Source of the DNA: Psychrobacter namhaensis
GTDB taxonomy: Bacteria; Pseudomonadota; Gammaproteobacteria; Pseudomonadales; Moraxellaceae
Length of the DNA stretch: 64,000 bases
Direction of reading: 5' to 3'
NCBI RefSeq assembly: GCF_016107545.1
Contig: NZ_JABASS010000013.1
Location: forward strand, 1-64,000
In this document: in pieces, positions 19,303 to 28,061 of the stretch
Numbering within the stretch: the first letter of the stretch is position 1
Layout of the letters: the number at the start of each line of letters is the position of its first letter
Notes under the pieces: generated by a model
Told to the model about the DNA's origin: nothing
Seen by the model: only the letters and a program-made list of their open reading frames with translations
Database searches by the model: none
Made by a program: the position numbers and the translations under genes

Positions 19303-19780
19303 AAATTTTCCTTTTTTAATATTATTGGAGTTTGCATACGTCATGCAAATATTAGTAATGCCGATAGTAGGCCTGCTGATAGCACCAAACGATCAAAGCC
19401 ACGCATCATTCTAGTCTTTAGTAAAACCAACGAGACGGTGCGAGCAGTGATACTATCTATAATCCGGTAATCTATAACCCCGTAAGCGGCAATTTTATCA
19501 TTAGCCCATCGCAATAAGTAGCCCAAGCAACGCCTTATCAACTAAAGCATCGAACACAAGATAAAAAAGGATGCCAATCACCATGCTAATGATATAGTTA
19601 GGTCGCTATAAAAGGGATACAGATAGACTGGTATAAATTTTACTTGCTTGCTGTGCTTACGCCGACAGAGGCTGCGAAAAATTTATACCAGTCTAGTGCA
19701 TTTATATAATGCATCTGTTTCATTCAGCGTTGACTACAGAAGGTGTTGACGGGTAGATGGCTATTTATCTATTTATCTAT
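19303..19780. other. Intergenic region upstream of kbl
   Basis: About 480 bases without a supported gene. It should contain the kbl promoter, holds copy B of the palindromic element (19624-19695), and ends in an 8-base tandem repeat just past the stop codon of the small gene at 19781. Confidence 0.6.
19624..19695. repeat. Palindromic repeat element, copy B
   Basis: A 72-base element with perfect 17-base terminal inverted repeats, TAGACTGGTATAAATTT and AAATTTATACCAGTCTA. The interior matches copy A at 18001-18075 in opposite orientation. TA at both ends would fit a TA target site, as used by IS630/Tc1-type MITEs; that assignment is an inference. Confidence 0.75.
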
Positions 19781-19788
19781 TTATCTAT
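19761..19788. repeat. 8-base tandem repeat (CTATTTAT, about 3.5 units)
   Basis: Three full CTATTTAT units plus a partial one. It spans the stop codon (19781-19783) and 3' flank of the small minus-strand gene. Confidence 0.8.
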
Positions 19789-19972
19789 CAAGAGTCTCGC
19801 CTTGCGCCTGAGCCATCAACTCATGAATTTTAGCGCTTTCTTTGAGCACACAAGCGTCATACGCAGAGAGCGGTTGCGACTCTTGTTCTTGTTGCTGTTT
19901 CTGCGCTTGCTTATCTTTTTCTTCTAGGTATTTTTGCAGATCGTTTTGCTCATCTTTTTGAGAATGACTCAT
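19781..19972 (-). CDS. Small charged hypothetical protein
   Basis: A 63-residue protein, very rich in Gln, Lys, Glu and Asp, with a predicted helical stretch over residues 5-33 (QKYLEEKDKQAQKQQQEQE region) and one cysteine in the motif YDACVLKESAKIHELMAQ. I do not recognise a family. It is likely real: AGGAG sits at good spacing before the ATG, the stop codon is followed by simple repeats, and it starts only 28 bases after the amidase gene on the same strand, suggesting cotranscription. Small soluble coiled-coil proteins of this kind are common in Psychrobacter-like genomes, but the function is unknown. Confidence 0.6.
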   Translation of the reverse strand: MSHSQKDEQNDLQKYLEEKDKQAQKQQQEQESQPLSAYDACVLKESAKIHELMAQAQGETLDR

Positions 19973-19999
19973 GGCATATCTCCTGCTGTTTTGTAACGT

Positions 20000-20884
20000 T
20001 TAATAAAAATCATCCTTGCCAGCATACTTCTGATTTAGCGCCTGCAAAATCGCATAGGTCTCGCTATCCATATTACCTGTTGGCTGCTGCGGGCGAAAGT
20101 GCAACTGAAACGCATAGATGACATCACGGCTGGCTTTATCCCACGTATCAGTGTCGTTGATTTGATAGCCATATTGGCGAAACGTTTGCTTGATCTCAGG
20201 TATCGTGGCCGATGCAAATCCATCTTGATTCAGCAAGAATTGCTTATCAAATTCATCATACCAAGCGCCGATGCCATAATCGAAATGCAGTCGCTCCCAA
20301 GGAAACTTGGCACCGGGGTCGATCTTGCGCGAGGGTGCCATGTCCGCATGACCAATGATGTTTTTGGGTGAGATGTCATAGCGCGCGGCGATATCTTGCA
20401 CCAATTGTGCGACTTTTTTAATCTGCAACTCATCAAATTCAACATAATGATGATAAGGACGATAATCGAGCGTGCTGTTTTTGAGTGCATCTCGATATTC
20501 AGGCTTGATACCGCTATTTACGATCTCGATGCCGATAGAGGTATCGTTTAATATGGTTCTGCCTGAGAATCCGCCATCGCCTGCGTGCCACGCGCGCTTG
20601 GACTCTGGCACGAGGTTATAAATTTTATCATCGTCATTGTCCAATATCAGATAGTGCGCACTCACATTGCCCGTGGTCAATGTCTTTATCGAGCGCTCAT
20701 TATCTGAGACCGTATAGTGCAGGACGATGGTTTTGATACGCTCACTTTTGCCAGTCGCTTGATACGTTTTACTATCGACGACGTAGTTTTTGGTCGTTGC
20801 CACTGGCGGGGGCGTTGTCATGCAGCCAACCAAGGAGAGGGTTAGCCCGCAAGCCAATGCCGTCGATATAGTGTTTTTTGCCAT
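20000..20884 (-). CDS. N-acetylmuramoyl-L-alanine amidase, AmiD-like lipoprotein
   Basis: Cleaves the amide bond between MurNAc and the stem peptide in peptidoglycan recycling or turnover. The N-terminus is a lipoprotein signal with lipobox LVGC (Cys about 21). The amidase_2 domain shows the zinc ligands IVLHYT (His about 56), IIGHADMAP (His about 176) and the KIDPGAKFPW loop. A C-terminal peptidoglycan-binding domain (about 225-285, with TWDKASRDVIYAFQLHF) follows. The layout is that of E. coli AmiD, an outer-membrane lipoprotein, rather than cytoplasmic AmpD. It is probably in one transcript with the small gene downstream. Confidence 0.88.
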   Translation of the reverse strand: MAKNTISTALACGLTLSLVGCMTTPPPVATTKNYVVDSKTYQATGKSERIKTIVLHYTVSDNERSIKTLTTGNVSAHYLILDNDDDKIYNLVPESKRAWHAGDGGFSGRTILNDTSIGIEIVNSGIKPEYRDALKNSTLDYRPYHHYVEFDELQIKKVAQLVQDIAARYDISPKNIIGHADMAPSRKIDPGAKFPWERLHFDYGIGAWYDEFDKQFLLNQDGFASATIPEIKQTFRQYGYQINDTDTWDKASRDVIYAFQLHFRPQQPTGNMDSETYAILQALNQKYAGKDDFY

Positions 20885-20977
20885 GAAATGCTCTGCATGA
20901 ATAAAGGTGGGGGATACGCATCTTTATTTTACGTGTGTATTGCGATTAGAGGATGTCTAATGTTTTAAGACTTGTGT

Positions 20978-21799
20978 TCAACCTTGCCGAGTCTTCTTAG
21001 CCAACACTTTTTTCCAACTGTCTTCTAAACAATCAATCGCAAGCCACGGCTCAATGACATCAGCATCGAATTTTTCTTTACTATTCGCCAGCTGCCAAAG
21101 TGTCTTAAGCGTGGCAAACGGGTAAGGGCGCTCAACCAAATAAACAGGCAAATCCGCATGAATCAGACCGTCACGTACGACCTGAAAGTACCAACCAGCA
21201 ATGCCTTGCTTACTCACCCATGCGGCAATATTTGGCACTTTGGTGAATTGGCCGATTTGGTCATTGATCTTATAACACGGACGGCGCGGTTGGACGATAC
21301 GAAGTTGTACGCCATCCTCACCGTTTATATGGTCTTCACGCAATTGCCCATACTGATAGACATCGCCAATACAGACCGTCGTCTCATCCATCTCTGGTAA
21401 ACCATTGACCGCTTCGGTGGTGAGGTTCTCGCCCAGTGTACCGATGCGCACTTTTAAACCAAACTCTGCATTCATCTGCTCGTACGTCGCGATTGGTAAT
21501 TGATGCACCGCTTTTAAGGGGCCACCATGATGCTTACGATCCGCTTGCTCATCGGTGGTCAGACCCATAAAGTTGACGGCGACGGGTGCTTTGATTGGCG
21601 CTTTATCGATGGCACTCATTTGCTCACGGGTGAATGGCATGGCTTTGCCAGCACGCACACAGGTGAGGTTGGCAATATGCAGGGGCAGGGTTTGGTTAAA
21701 GTCCGTCTGGATTTGTACGCTGGTATCGGCTGGTTCTGTGTGCATCACGTTTCCTAATGGCTGGTCATTTTTTAGCAAATACGATTTGATGATTGCCAT
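20978..21799 (-). CDS. MOSC domain-containing protein, YiiM-like
   Basis: A 273-residue protein with a MOSC beta-barrel (about residues 60-200), the molybdenum-cofactor sulfurase C-terminal fold. DRKHHGGPLKAVHQLP (about 91-106) and GENLTTEAVNG (about 128-138) are typical, and RPCYKIN near 180 holds the conserved cysteine that carries sulfur or binds molybdenum. A C-terminal YiiM-type three-alpha segment follows. YiiM reduces N-hydroxylated compounds with molybdenum cofactor in E. coli; the same role is inferred here. The first 35 residues are an extension; a later start is possible. Confidence 0.82.
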   Translation of the reverse strand: MAIIKSYLLKNDQPLGNVMHTEPADTSVQIQTDFNQTLPLHIANLTCVRAGKAMPFTREQMSAIDKAPIKAPVAVNFMGLTTDEQADRKHHGGPLKAVHQLPIATYEQMNAEFGLKVRIGTLGENLTTEAVNGLPEMDETTVCIGDVYQYGQLREDHINGEDGVQLRIVQPRRPCYKINDQIGQFTKVPNIAAWVSKQGIAGWYFQVVRDGLIHADLPVYLVERPYPFATLKTLWQLANSKEKFDADVIEPWLAIDCLEDSWKKVLAKKTRQG

Positions 21800-21873
21800 T
21801 ATCTTATCGCAATCATAGGTCGCTTTCAGCTCATTTATATTGAGTATACAAATGGGGTTATTTATAGACAGTC

Positions 21874-21907
21874 AAAAAAAAGACCAGAATCAGCATCTGG
21901 TCTTTTT
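21874..21907 (-). terminator. Terminator downstream of rsfS
   Basis: The stem GACCAGA/TCTGGTC with a short loop is followed by a run of eight T on the minus strand. A T-run on plus makes it nearly symmetric. Confidence 0.85.
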
Positions 21908-21950
21908 AGTACTCTAAGTGAGTGTTATAAGCTCACTGCACGCAATACGC

Positions 21951-22364
21951 TTATTTGTTTTTGTTGCGACGACCTGCCGTTTTCTTTTCGCGCGGGGTGG
22001 CGACCAGCTCAGCCAACTGCTCAGGTGATGACCATAGGCCTTCTAAGTCATAGAACTCGCGCGCTTGTGGCGTCATCATATGGACGACCACTGCGCCCAA
22101 ATCAATCAATGTCCAGTCAGAGTCGATGCCGCCTTCACGGCCAAGTGGCATAAAGCCGCCTTGCTTTGCTTCTGCGCCGACACTATCAGCCATCGCGCGT
22201 ACATGGCGCTTTGAGGTACCATCAGCGATGACGATACGTTCGGTGACGTCAGTCAAGTCTTCTACATTTAATACGGTGATGTTCTTCGCTTTCATATCAG
22301 TCAGCGCGCTTTGTACAAGGTTTAAGCACACGGTTAAGCGTTCTTCAGTCATGGTGTTGGTCAT
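21951..22364 (-). CDS. rsfS: Ribosome silencing factor
   Basis: Binds uL14 on the 50S subunit and blocks subunit joining when nutrients are scarce. The 137-residue chain has the RsfS core: NLVQSALTDMKAKNITVLNV (about residues 12-31), IVIADGTSKRHVRAMADSV (about 45-63), GREGGIDSDWTLIDLG (about 75-90) and VVVHMMTPQAREFYDLEGLW (about 92-111). The C-terminus is a basic tail (KKTAGRRNKNK). It lies directly downstream of nadD on the same strand, the usual bacterial order. Confidence 0.95.
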   Translation of the reverse strand: MTNTMTEERLTVCLNLVQSALTDMKAKNITVLNVEDLTDVTERIVIADGTSKRHVRAMADSVGAEAKQGGFMPLGREGGIDSDWTLIDLGAVVVHMMTPQAREFYDLEGLWSSPEQLAELVATPREKKTAGRRNKNK

Positions 22365-22495
22365 AAATTTTCATCTCTTGAATCGTCAATATTTAAAATA
22401 AAAGGGTAAATCGTTAATTTGGATTGTCCAACTGCTCAGGTGTCGTCAGTCATGTATAAAGACAAAATGGGCAAAATGACAAAGATAAGGTGATT

Positions 22496-23395
22496 TTAAC
22501 GGAATTGGGCAGCAGAATATAGCTGATGGGCGATAATATAGTGATAAACAGCAGGATTTAGCCATTTAGTCAATGGATTGGATTTATTAGGGTGCATGAT
22601 ATCATTTATTGGCGGTACAGATGTCATTTGCCTGTCGGCTGAATGAGTGATATCGGGTTGCTCTTTTAACGACTGTAGCTGCTGGCGTATTTGGGTACTC
22701 GATACTGCTTTGATCGGGCGCGTATCTATATAAATGCGGCCTTGGTGAGCATTTTTCAAGGGACTATTGGCTTTAAGCATTTCTGATGAGGGCGTTATCA
22801 AATCAGTCGGCGAGTCGATGACGAGAGATTGCAACTGTATGGGTAGTTTGGCTTGAATGGCAAGGGTGTCCTGAGATATGTTATTTTTTTTAGTCGCAAA
22901 AAGGGTATTGTCCATATCAGACGGGCTACTGACGTTAGGACGACTAAAAATCCAAAGGTTGACATAATCAGTCAGTCTAAGCCCCTCTTTCCATTGGCCT
23001 AAATTCAGCGCGCTGTCCATACCAATGATAAAGATCAAGCTGTCATTTGGATAGCGTTCTCTTAGCGTGCGTACGCTGTCGATGGTATAGACAGGCGGCG
23101 TCTGCCACAGCTCAAGCTCATTAATCTGCAGCGGCGTGTTGAGTGTCGCAAGCTTTAACATGGCCAGACGATGGGCGGGGTCAGTGCTTTTTTGCTTAAA
23201 AGGAGAGCGGGAGTTTGGCAATAATGACACGTGCAGGTCGCGCTGTTGCAGCCTAGCTATGGGCAATAAACGTTGATAGACGGTCATTGCCATTTGTAAA
23301 TGCCCCTCGTGCACAGGGTCAAATGATCCGCCCAAATAGGCACGAATGGCGGGCGCAGGACTTTTATCATGACGGTTATGGGCAGTATTTGGCAT
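22496..23395 (-). CDS. nadD: Nicotinate-nucleotide adenylyltransferase
   Basis: Transfers AMP from ATP to nicotinate mononucleotide in NAD synthesis. The nucleotidyltransferase signature GSFDPVHEGHLQMA is at about residues 23-36, and the second motif VSSTQIRQQL near 230. The family averages about 215 residues; this one is about 300, mostly from an insertion between the central sheet (NLWIFSRPNV) and the ISSTxIR region, plus a polar C-terminal stretch. The start at 23395 is ATG; a TTG at 23473 would add 26 residues with no recognisable domain. Neither has a clear ribosome site. Confidence 0.88.
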   Translation of the reverse strand: MPNTAHNRHDKSPAPAIRAYLGGSFDPVHEGHLQMAMTVYQRLLPIARLQQRDLHVSLLPNSRSPFKQKSTDPAHRLAMLKLATLNTPLQINELELWQTPPVYTIDSVRTLRERYPNDSLIFIIGMDSALNLGQWKEGLRLTDYVNLWIFSRPNVSSPSDMDNTLFATKKNNISQDTLAIQAKLPIQLQSLVIDSPTDLITPSSEMLKANSPLKNAHQGRIYIDTRPIKAVSSTQIRQQLQSLKEQPDITHSADRQMTSVPPINDIMHPNKSNPLTKWLNPAVYHYIIAHQLYSAAQFR

Positions 23396-23494
23396 AAATA
23401 AATGAGCAAAAAAGCGTGAGAGAAGAGCAGTATTGTAGAGGGTGCGTGGGTACCTGTCATTAAAAGCGCGCAAAAATCGTGAGAAACTTATAAT

Positions 23495-23524
23495 AAAAAA
23501 CCGACCATCATGACGATAGTCGGT
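23495..23524 (-). terminator. Terminator downstream of pta
   Basis: ACCGAC/GTCGGT with inner ATC/GAT pairing, followed on the minus strand by six T. It separates pta from nadD. Confidence 0.8.
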
Positions 23525-23560
23525 GATATGCAGTACGGTGACGCATAAATTCTAACGCAA

Positions 23561-25708
23561 TTAAATCTGGTCGCTATAGGCTTGGATGGCGGTTAGGGCG
23601 ATGGTATAAACAATATCATCGACCAAAGCTCCGCGTGATAAGTCATTGACGGGCTTATTCAAACCTTGCAACATCGGGCCAACACTGATGACGTTGGCGC
23701 TGCGTTGTACCGCTTTATAAGTGGTATTACCGGTATTAAGATCTGGGAAAATAAAGACGTTGGCTTGACCAGCAACAGGCGAGTCAGGGGCTTTTTGTTT
23801 ACCCACGCTCATGACTGAGGCTGCATCATACTGTAGTGGTCCATCGACTTTTAGATCTGGCGCACGCTCGCGTACGATTTGGGTGGCACGAGTGACTTTT
23901 TCGACATCGGCGCCTGCCCCTGACGAGCCAGTAGAGTAGCTAATCATCGCAACTTTTGGATCGATACCAAAGGCGGCGGCAGACTGGGCTGATTGAATAG
24001 CAATCTCAGCCAACTCTTCAGCATTCGGGTCCGGATTGATGGCACAGTCACCGTAGACGACCACTTGCTCAGGCAATAGCATAAAGAAGACGGATGACAC
24101 GAGTGAGTACTGCGGAGCGGTCTTAATCAACTGAAACGCTGGACGGACGGTGTTGGCAGTGGTATGAATCGCACCTGAGACCAAGCCATCGACTTCGTCC
24201 ATTTGTAGCATGGTGGTGCCCAAATACACGGTATCTTTGAGGTATTCAGCAGCGACATCTTCAGAGGTTTTGCCTTTACGGCGCTCGACGACAGCAGCGA
24301 CATATTTGCTTATATCAAGGCTATCGGGATCGATAATCTCTAGACCCTCTGGCAGCGTTAAGTCACGGTTTTTCGCCACTTGCTCGACGTCGCTACGCTT
24401 CGCAAGTAGGACACAGTTGGCGATGCCGCGGCTTTGACAGATACAAGCTGCTTCGACTGTACGAGGTTCAGAACCTTCTGGTAGTACGATGCGTTTTTTG
24501 GCATGCTGCGCTTTTTTGACCAATTGATGACGGAAGGCAGAAGGAGACAGACGCGGCTTATAATCGCGGCTGAAGTAGTCTTTAATCCAGCTTAAGTTTA
24601 AATGCGCAGCTACGTAACGAGCCACTTCTTCAGCGCGTTCTGTATCATCACTTGGGATCTCAGAGCTCATGTGCATCAGACTCTGTACGGTCTCATAACT
24701 GTCGCTTTCGACACTCATCACAGGAATACCCGTTTTGAGCGCTGATTGCCATAGCTCAGCAACCGTCATACTTGGCTCGACGCCGCCTGTCAACACCAAA
24801 CCTGCCAGCGGGATGCCATTGATGCATGCCAACCCAGCAGCCAGTAATAAGTCATCACGGTCACCAGGAACGACGATTAGGGTGCCACGTTTGAACACTT
24901 CATCCACGCGGTTCACGGAGCGTGCCGTTAGGCTAATACGATTGATGCGACGCGTTTTTGCGTCACCCACATTGAGCCACTTGGCATCAAGCTCAGTGGC
25001 AATATCCCAAGTGCGAGGCACAGACAGTGAGTCACTAAATGGCACCACACCGATTAAGCGAAATGCTTCAGTATCAAAGTGAGGAGACAAGCGTTGGACT
25101 TCCTGCATGAAGGTGTCGTCCAAGCTCACGATGGCCTCACCAGGAGCAACCGGCTGGGTCTCAAAGGTATTTGGCACATCGTGCACCCGCATCAAAATCA
25201 CGCCTAGCGTACGGGCATTGGCGATACCGCCAAACTCGCGAGCGTGGACATCGAGCTTGTCGGCCAGATAGGCAGGCTTGCTGGTGTCAGCCGTGCTGAC
25301 AAAAATGATTTTGGCGTCTAGCGCATGGGCAATGGCACGGTTGATCTGTGAGGCATACGAGGTTTCGGTGGTTGGTACCAGACCTTCGCAGATGACCACA
25401 TCATGACCGTCACCAATCGTGTGATAATTGACGACCACTTCTTCCATCAAGTCATCAAGATTGCCATCACCAATCATGCGCTCAACGCGCTGACGACTGA
25501 TGGATTCGGGCGGGTTTAAACCAAAAGCGTGCATGGTTAAGGCACTTGAGCTGTCTAAGCTGCGCTGCTTATCCAGAGTGTCGTCTTGCAAAAATGGCTT
25601 CATAAAGCCCGCTTTTATACCGTTGTAGTCAAAAGCACGGATCAGGCCGAGCGCAGCTGACGTGACGCCAATGCCGCGGCTGATGGGAACAAGTAAAATG
25701 GTTTGCAT
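23561..25708 (-). CDS. pta: Phosphate acetyltransferase
   Basis: Interconverts acetyl-CoA and acetyl phosphate. The 715-residue chain is the long enterobacterial type: an N-terminal P-loop-like, BioD-related regulatory domain (LVPISRGIGVTSAALGLIRA, residues 5-24), a central DRTGG domain (about 220-340) and the C-terminal catalytic PTA domain (about 390-710), with VLPEGSEPRTVEAA and MISYSTGSSGAGADVEKV as landmarks. AGGATACACT precedes the ATG. It follows ackA by about 130 bases on the same strand and has its own terminator. Confidence 0.97.
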   Translation of the reverse strand: MQTILLVPISRGIGVTSAALGLIRAFDYNGIKAGFMKPFLQDDTLDKQRSLDSSSALTMHAFGLNPPESISRQRVERMIGDGNLDDLMEEVVVNYHTIGDGHDVVICEGLVPTTETSYASQINRAIAHALDAKIIFVSTADTSKPAYLADKLDVHAREFGGIANARTLGVILMRVHDVPNTFETQPVAPGEAIVSLDDTFMQEVQRLSPHFDTEAFRLIGVVPFSDSLSVPRTWDIATELDAKWLNVGDAKTRRINRISLTARSVNRVDEVFKRGTLIVVPGDRDDLLLAAGLACINGIPLAGLVLTGGVEPSMTVAELWQSALKTGIPVMSVESDSYETVQSLMHMSSEIPSDDTERAEEVARYVAAHLNLSWIKDYFSRDYKPRLSPSAFRHQLVKKAQHAKKRIVLPEGSEPRTVEAACICQSRGIANCVLLAKRSDVEQVAKNRDLTLPEGLEIIDPDSLDISKYVAAVVERRKGKTSEDVAAEYLKDTVYLGTTMLQMDEVDGLVSGAIHTTANTVRPAFQLIKTAPQYSLVSSVFFMLLPEQVVVYGDCAINPDPNAEELAEIAIQSAQSAAAFGIDPKVAMISYSTGSSGAGADVEKVTRATQIVRERAPDLKVDGPLQYDAASVMSVGKQKAPDSPVAGQANVFIFPDLNTGNTTYKAVQRSANVISVGPMLQGLNKPVNDLSRGALVDDIVYTIALTAIQAYSDQI

Positions 25709-25837
25709 AGTGTATCCTACGGTTTATTATATTCTGACAGCTCAAGTCATCCTTGCTGAAATGAGAAAAACGTCGCGCTTCTTACTTATCTATTTATAAG
25801 AAGCGCTGGTCTAAGCAACGACTCAAAACGGTCGCGT

Positions 25838-27070
25838 TTAGACTAAGTCCAAAGCGTCACGAGTTTCTTGGGCGATGCGGCACTCTTCATCCGTTGGTAC
25901 CACCCATAGCTCGATGCTGCTATCATCGGCGTGGAAGCTACCTTCACTGCCACCGAACAGGCTTGCGTTTTTGTCCGCATTTACTTTGATACCAAAATGA
26001 CGCATCACTTCTAAGATGCTCGTACGCGTGGTCACTGAGTTTTCACCAATACCACCGGTAAAGACAATACCAGTAAATTCTGGCAGCGCACAGCTCAAGC
26101 TGGCGAGGTATTTACCGACGCGGTAACAGAACATCTCGATGGCAAGCTTGGCGTCTTGATGTCCTTCATTGGCCGCTTGTTCGACAGTACGTAAATCATT
26201 AGATAGCCCTGAGACACCCAATAGACCACTTTCATTATTGAGCATGGCATCGATCTCTTCCAAGCTCATACCGAGCTGGCGCTTTAGGTGGATGTGTAGG
26301 CTTGGGTCGACATCACCACTACGCGTACCCATCATGAGTCCCTCAAGCGGGGTCAGGCCCATACTGGTATCGAAGCTTTTGCCATCATAAACGGCCGTTG
26401 CCGAGCAGCCGTTACCCAGATGCGCTGTGAGCCAGCCATGTGGGCCTTTAGACTCTGTAATCTCACTGGCACGCTCTGAGACGTAGGCATGAGACGTACC
26501 ATGAAAGCCATAACGGCGGATTTTGTGCTCTTCATACAGAGCTTTTGGTAGCGGATAGCGAAAAGCAACTGGCGGCATGGTTTGGTGAAAGGCTGTGTCA
26601 AAGACGACTACTTGAGGAATATTAGGATAAATCGCCTGTACCGCTTCGATACCCAAAGCGTGGGCAGGGTTGTGTAGTGGCGCGAGTATTTTTAAGCGTT
26701 TTACCTCGTCCAGTACGTGTTCATCGACACGGACAGCTTCAGAATACTCACGGCCACCATGGACCACGCGATGACCAACCGCGATGAAGTGATATTGTTC
26801 TAATAGCTCAAGGATTTTTTGTAGCGCTAACTTGTGACGGCCACCTGGGATCGAGATTTCAAGCTTGTCACCATTCAGTGTGGTGTGTTTGATACGAGCA
26901 GTATCAAGCCCTAGGTTTTCGGCCAAACCAGTGATACGAGTAGAGTTATCATCGCTAATCAGCGCGTATTTAATGGAAGAGGAGCCGCAGTTGAGAACTA
27001 AGGTAGGATTGGTCAGGGTTGATGTGTCAGTATTTTGGTCATCAAAAGTGGTGGTTGGGCTAGCGCTCAT
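25838..27070 (-). CDS. ackA: Acetate kinase
   Basis: Converts acetyl phosphate and ADP to acetate and ATP; with Pta it forms the reversible acetate pathway. Recognised from LNCGSSSIKYALI (about residues 26-38, first acetokinase signature), GHRVVHGG (about 99-106), RRYGFHGTSHAYV (about 183-195, second signature), GNGCSATA and FTGGIGENS near 335. The length of 410 is normal, with an N-terminal extension of about 20 polar residues. AAGGATAGAGT precedes the ATG. It is the first gene of the ackA-pta unit. Confidence 0.97.
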   Translation of the reverse strand: MSASPTTTFDDQNTDTSTLTNPTLVLNCGSSSIKYALISDDNSTRITGLAENLGLDTARIKHTTLNGDKLEISIPGGRHKLALQKILELLEQYHFIAVGHRVVHGGREYSEAVRVDEHVLDEVKRLKILAPLHNPAHALGIEAVQAIYPNIPQVVVFDTAFHQTMPPVAFRYPLPKALYEEHKIRRYGFHGTSHAYVSERASEITESKGPHGWLTAHLGNGCSATAVYDGKSFDTSMGLTPLEGLMMGTRSGDVDPSLHIHLKRQLGMSLEEIDAMLNNESGLLGVSGLSNDLRTVEQAANEGHQDAKLAIEMFCYRVGKYLASLSCALPEFTGIVFTGGIGENSVTTRTSILEVMRHFGIKVNADKNASLFGGSEGSFHADDSSIELWVVPTDEECRIAQETRDALDLV

Positions 27071-27654
27071 ACTCTATCCTTAGATTATATGTTATGAATG
27101 GTGATTCATCATCGATGAATACCGGTTAAATACATAAAAATCAGCCACATCCATGCTGATATACAGTGAGCAAGTATATTGCTGATTTCATCCCCTTTTG
27201 CGTTGGCACTATTGATAAGTGCTCGTAAGTTGCATGCTAGCGCCTTACTACCGCCTCAAGGTAGAGCATAATGTAACATATTTTTGTGGCTATACCACGA
27301 TAACTATAAGGGTTAACGCAAGAGAAGGGGGGTTGTCGAATACAACTGTACACCGACTGTGGCTAGTGTTTGTCGGGCGCTACAGCAAAAAAGTAGAACC
27401 AATAAAAATTGTAAGAAAATTTTTCTAAATAACCTTAATGCGTTTTGCACGCGGGTTATGGTGTACTGATATACCTGTTATCGTGCTAAAGCAGTAAACC
27501 TGAATAATTACTAAATTTATTAGGCAGACGTCTCCAGTATGCGCACAGCTTTATGTAATAATGTTATGATTCAAAACAGCCGTATCTGCCGTTTTACTTA
27601 TCGTCTTTCTTTTACTGTACTTACACCGTTGCAAGCTTACAGGTTATCTATTTT
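27071..27654. other. Intergenic region between ackA and lptM
   Basis: About 580 bases between divergent genes. It must hold the ackA and lptM promoters. A short plus-strand reading frame at 27219-27428 lacks a ribosome site and any recognisable motif, so I do not call it. No riboswitch or mobile element seen. Confidence 0.5.
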
Positions 27655-27969
27655 ATGCTTATCATACGCCGCACTTTAAAAACTAAGCACGCCAACGCCC
27701 TTCATATCAGTCGCCGTGCTCTTTCTACTGTTCTTATGGGTGGCGTTTTGATGCTAAGCTTGTCGGGCTGCGGACAAAAAGGCGATCTATATTTGACAGA
27801 TGCTAGTAACCAAACCATACGGAGTTCAGCTGGACTGGAAAGTACCAGCCATCCACAAGATGCTGCTTTTGCTGGTATCGATGATGATAACTATCAAACC
27901 ATAACCGATGGCCAAAAACCGTCCGATTTTGTGTTACCAGAACCCAGCAGTGATCCCAACGATTACTGA
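27655..27969 (+). CDS. lptM: LPS translocon maturation lipoprotein LptM (YifL)
   Basis: A small outer-membrane lipoprotein. The signal peptide ends in the lipobox LSGC (Cys about 39), followed directly by GQKGDLYL, the conserved mature N-terminus of the YifL/LptM family, whose E. coli member helps LptD fold and form correct disulfides. The tail (about residues 50-104) is polar, acidic and probably unstructured. Position just before lysA is the classic gammaproteobacterial arrangement. An internal ATG may be the true start because the first 25 residues are basic rather than hydrophobic. Confidence 0.85.
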   Translation: MLIIRRTLKTKHANALHISRRALSTVLMGGVLMLSLSGCGQKGDLYLTDASNQTIRSSAGLESTSHPQDAAFAGIDDDNYQTITDGQKPSDFVLPEPSSDPNDY

Positions 27970-28061
27970 TACTGAGTACATATTTACTTTTAAAGCGCGT
28001 TGCTGCTTTTTTTAAACATGATTTCCAACCTTGCTACCCTGATTACATTAGAGATGTTCAT

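Noticed and set aside
27219..27428. 69-residue reading frame upstream of lptM
   Set aside because: No ribosome site, no recognisable motif, and it occupies a region expected to hold promoters.
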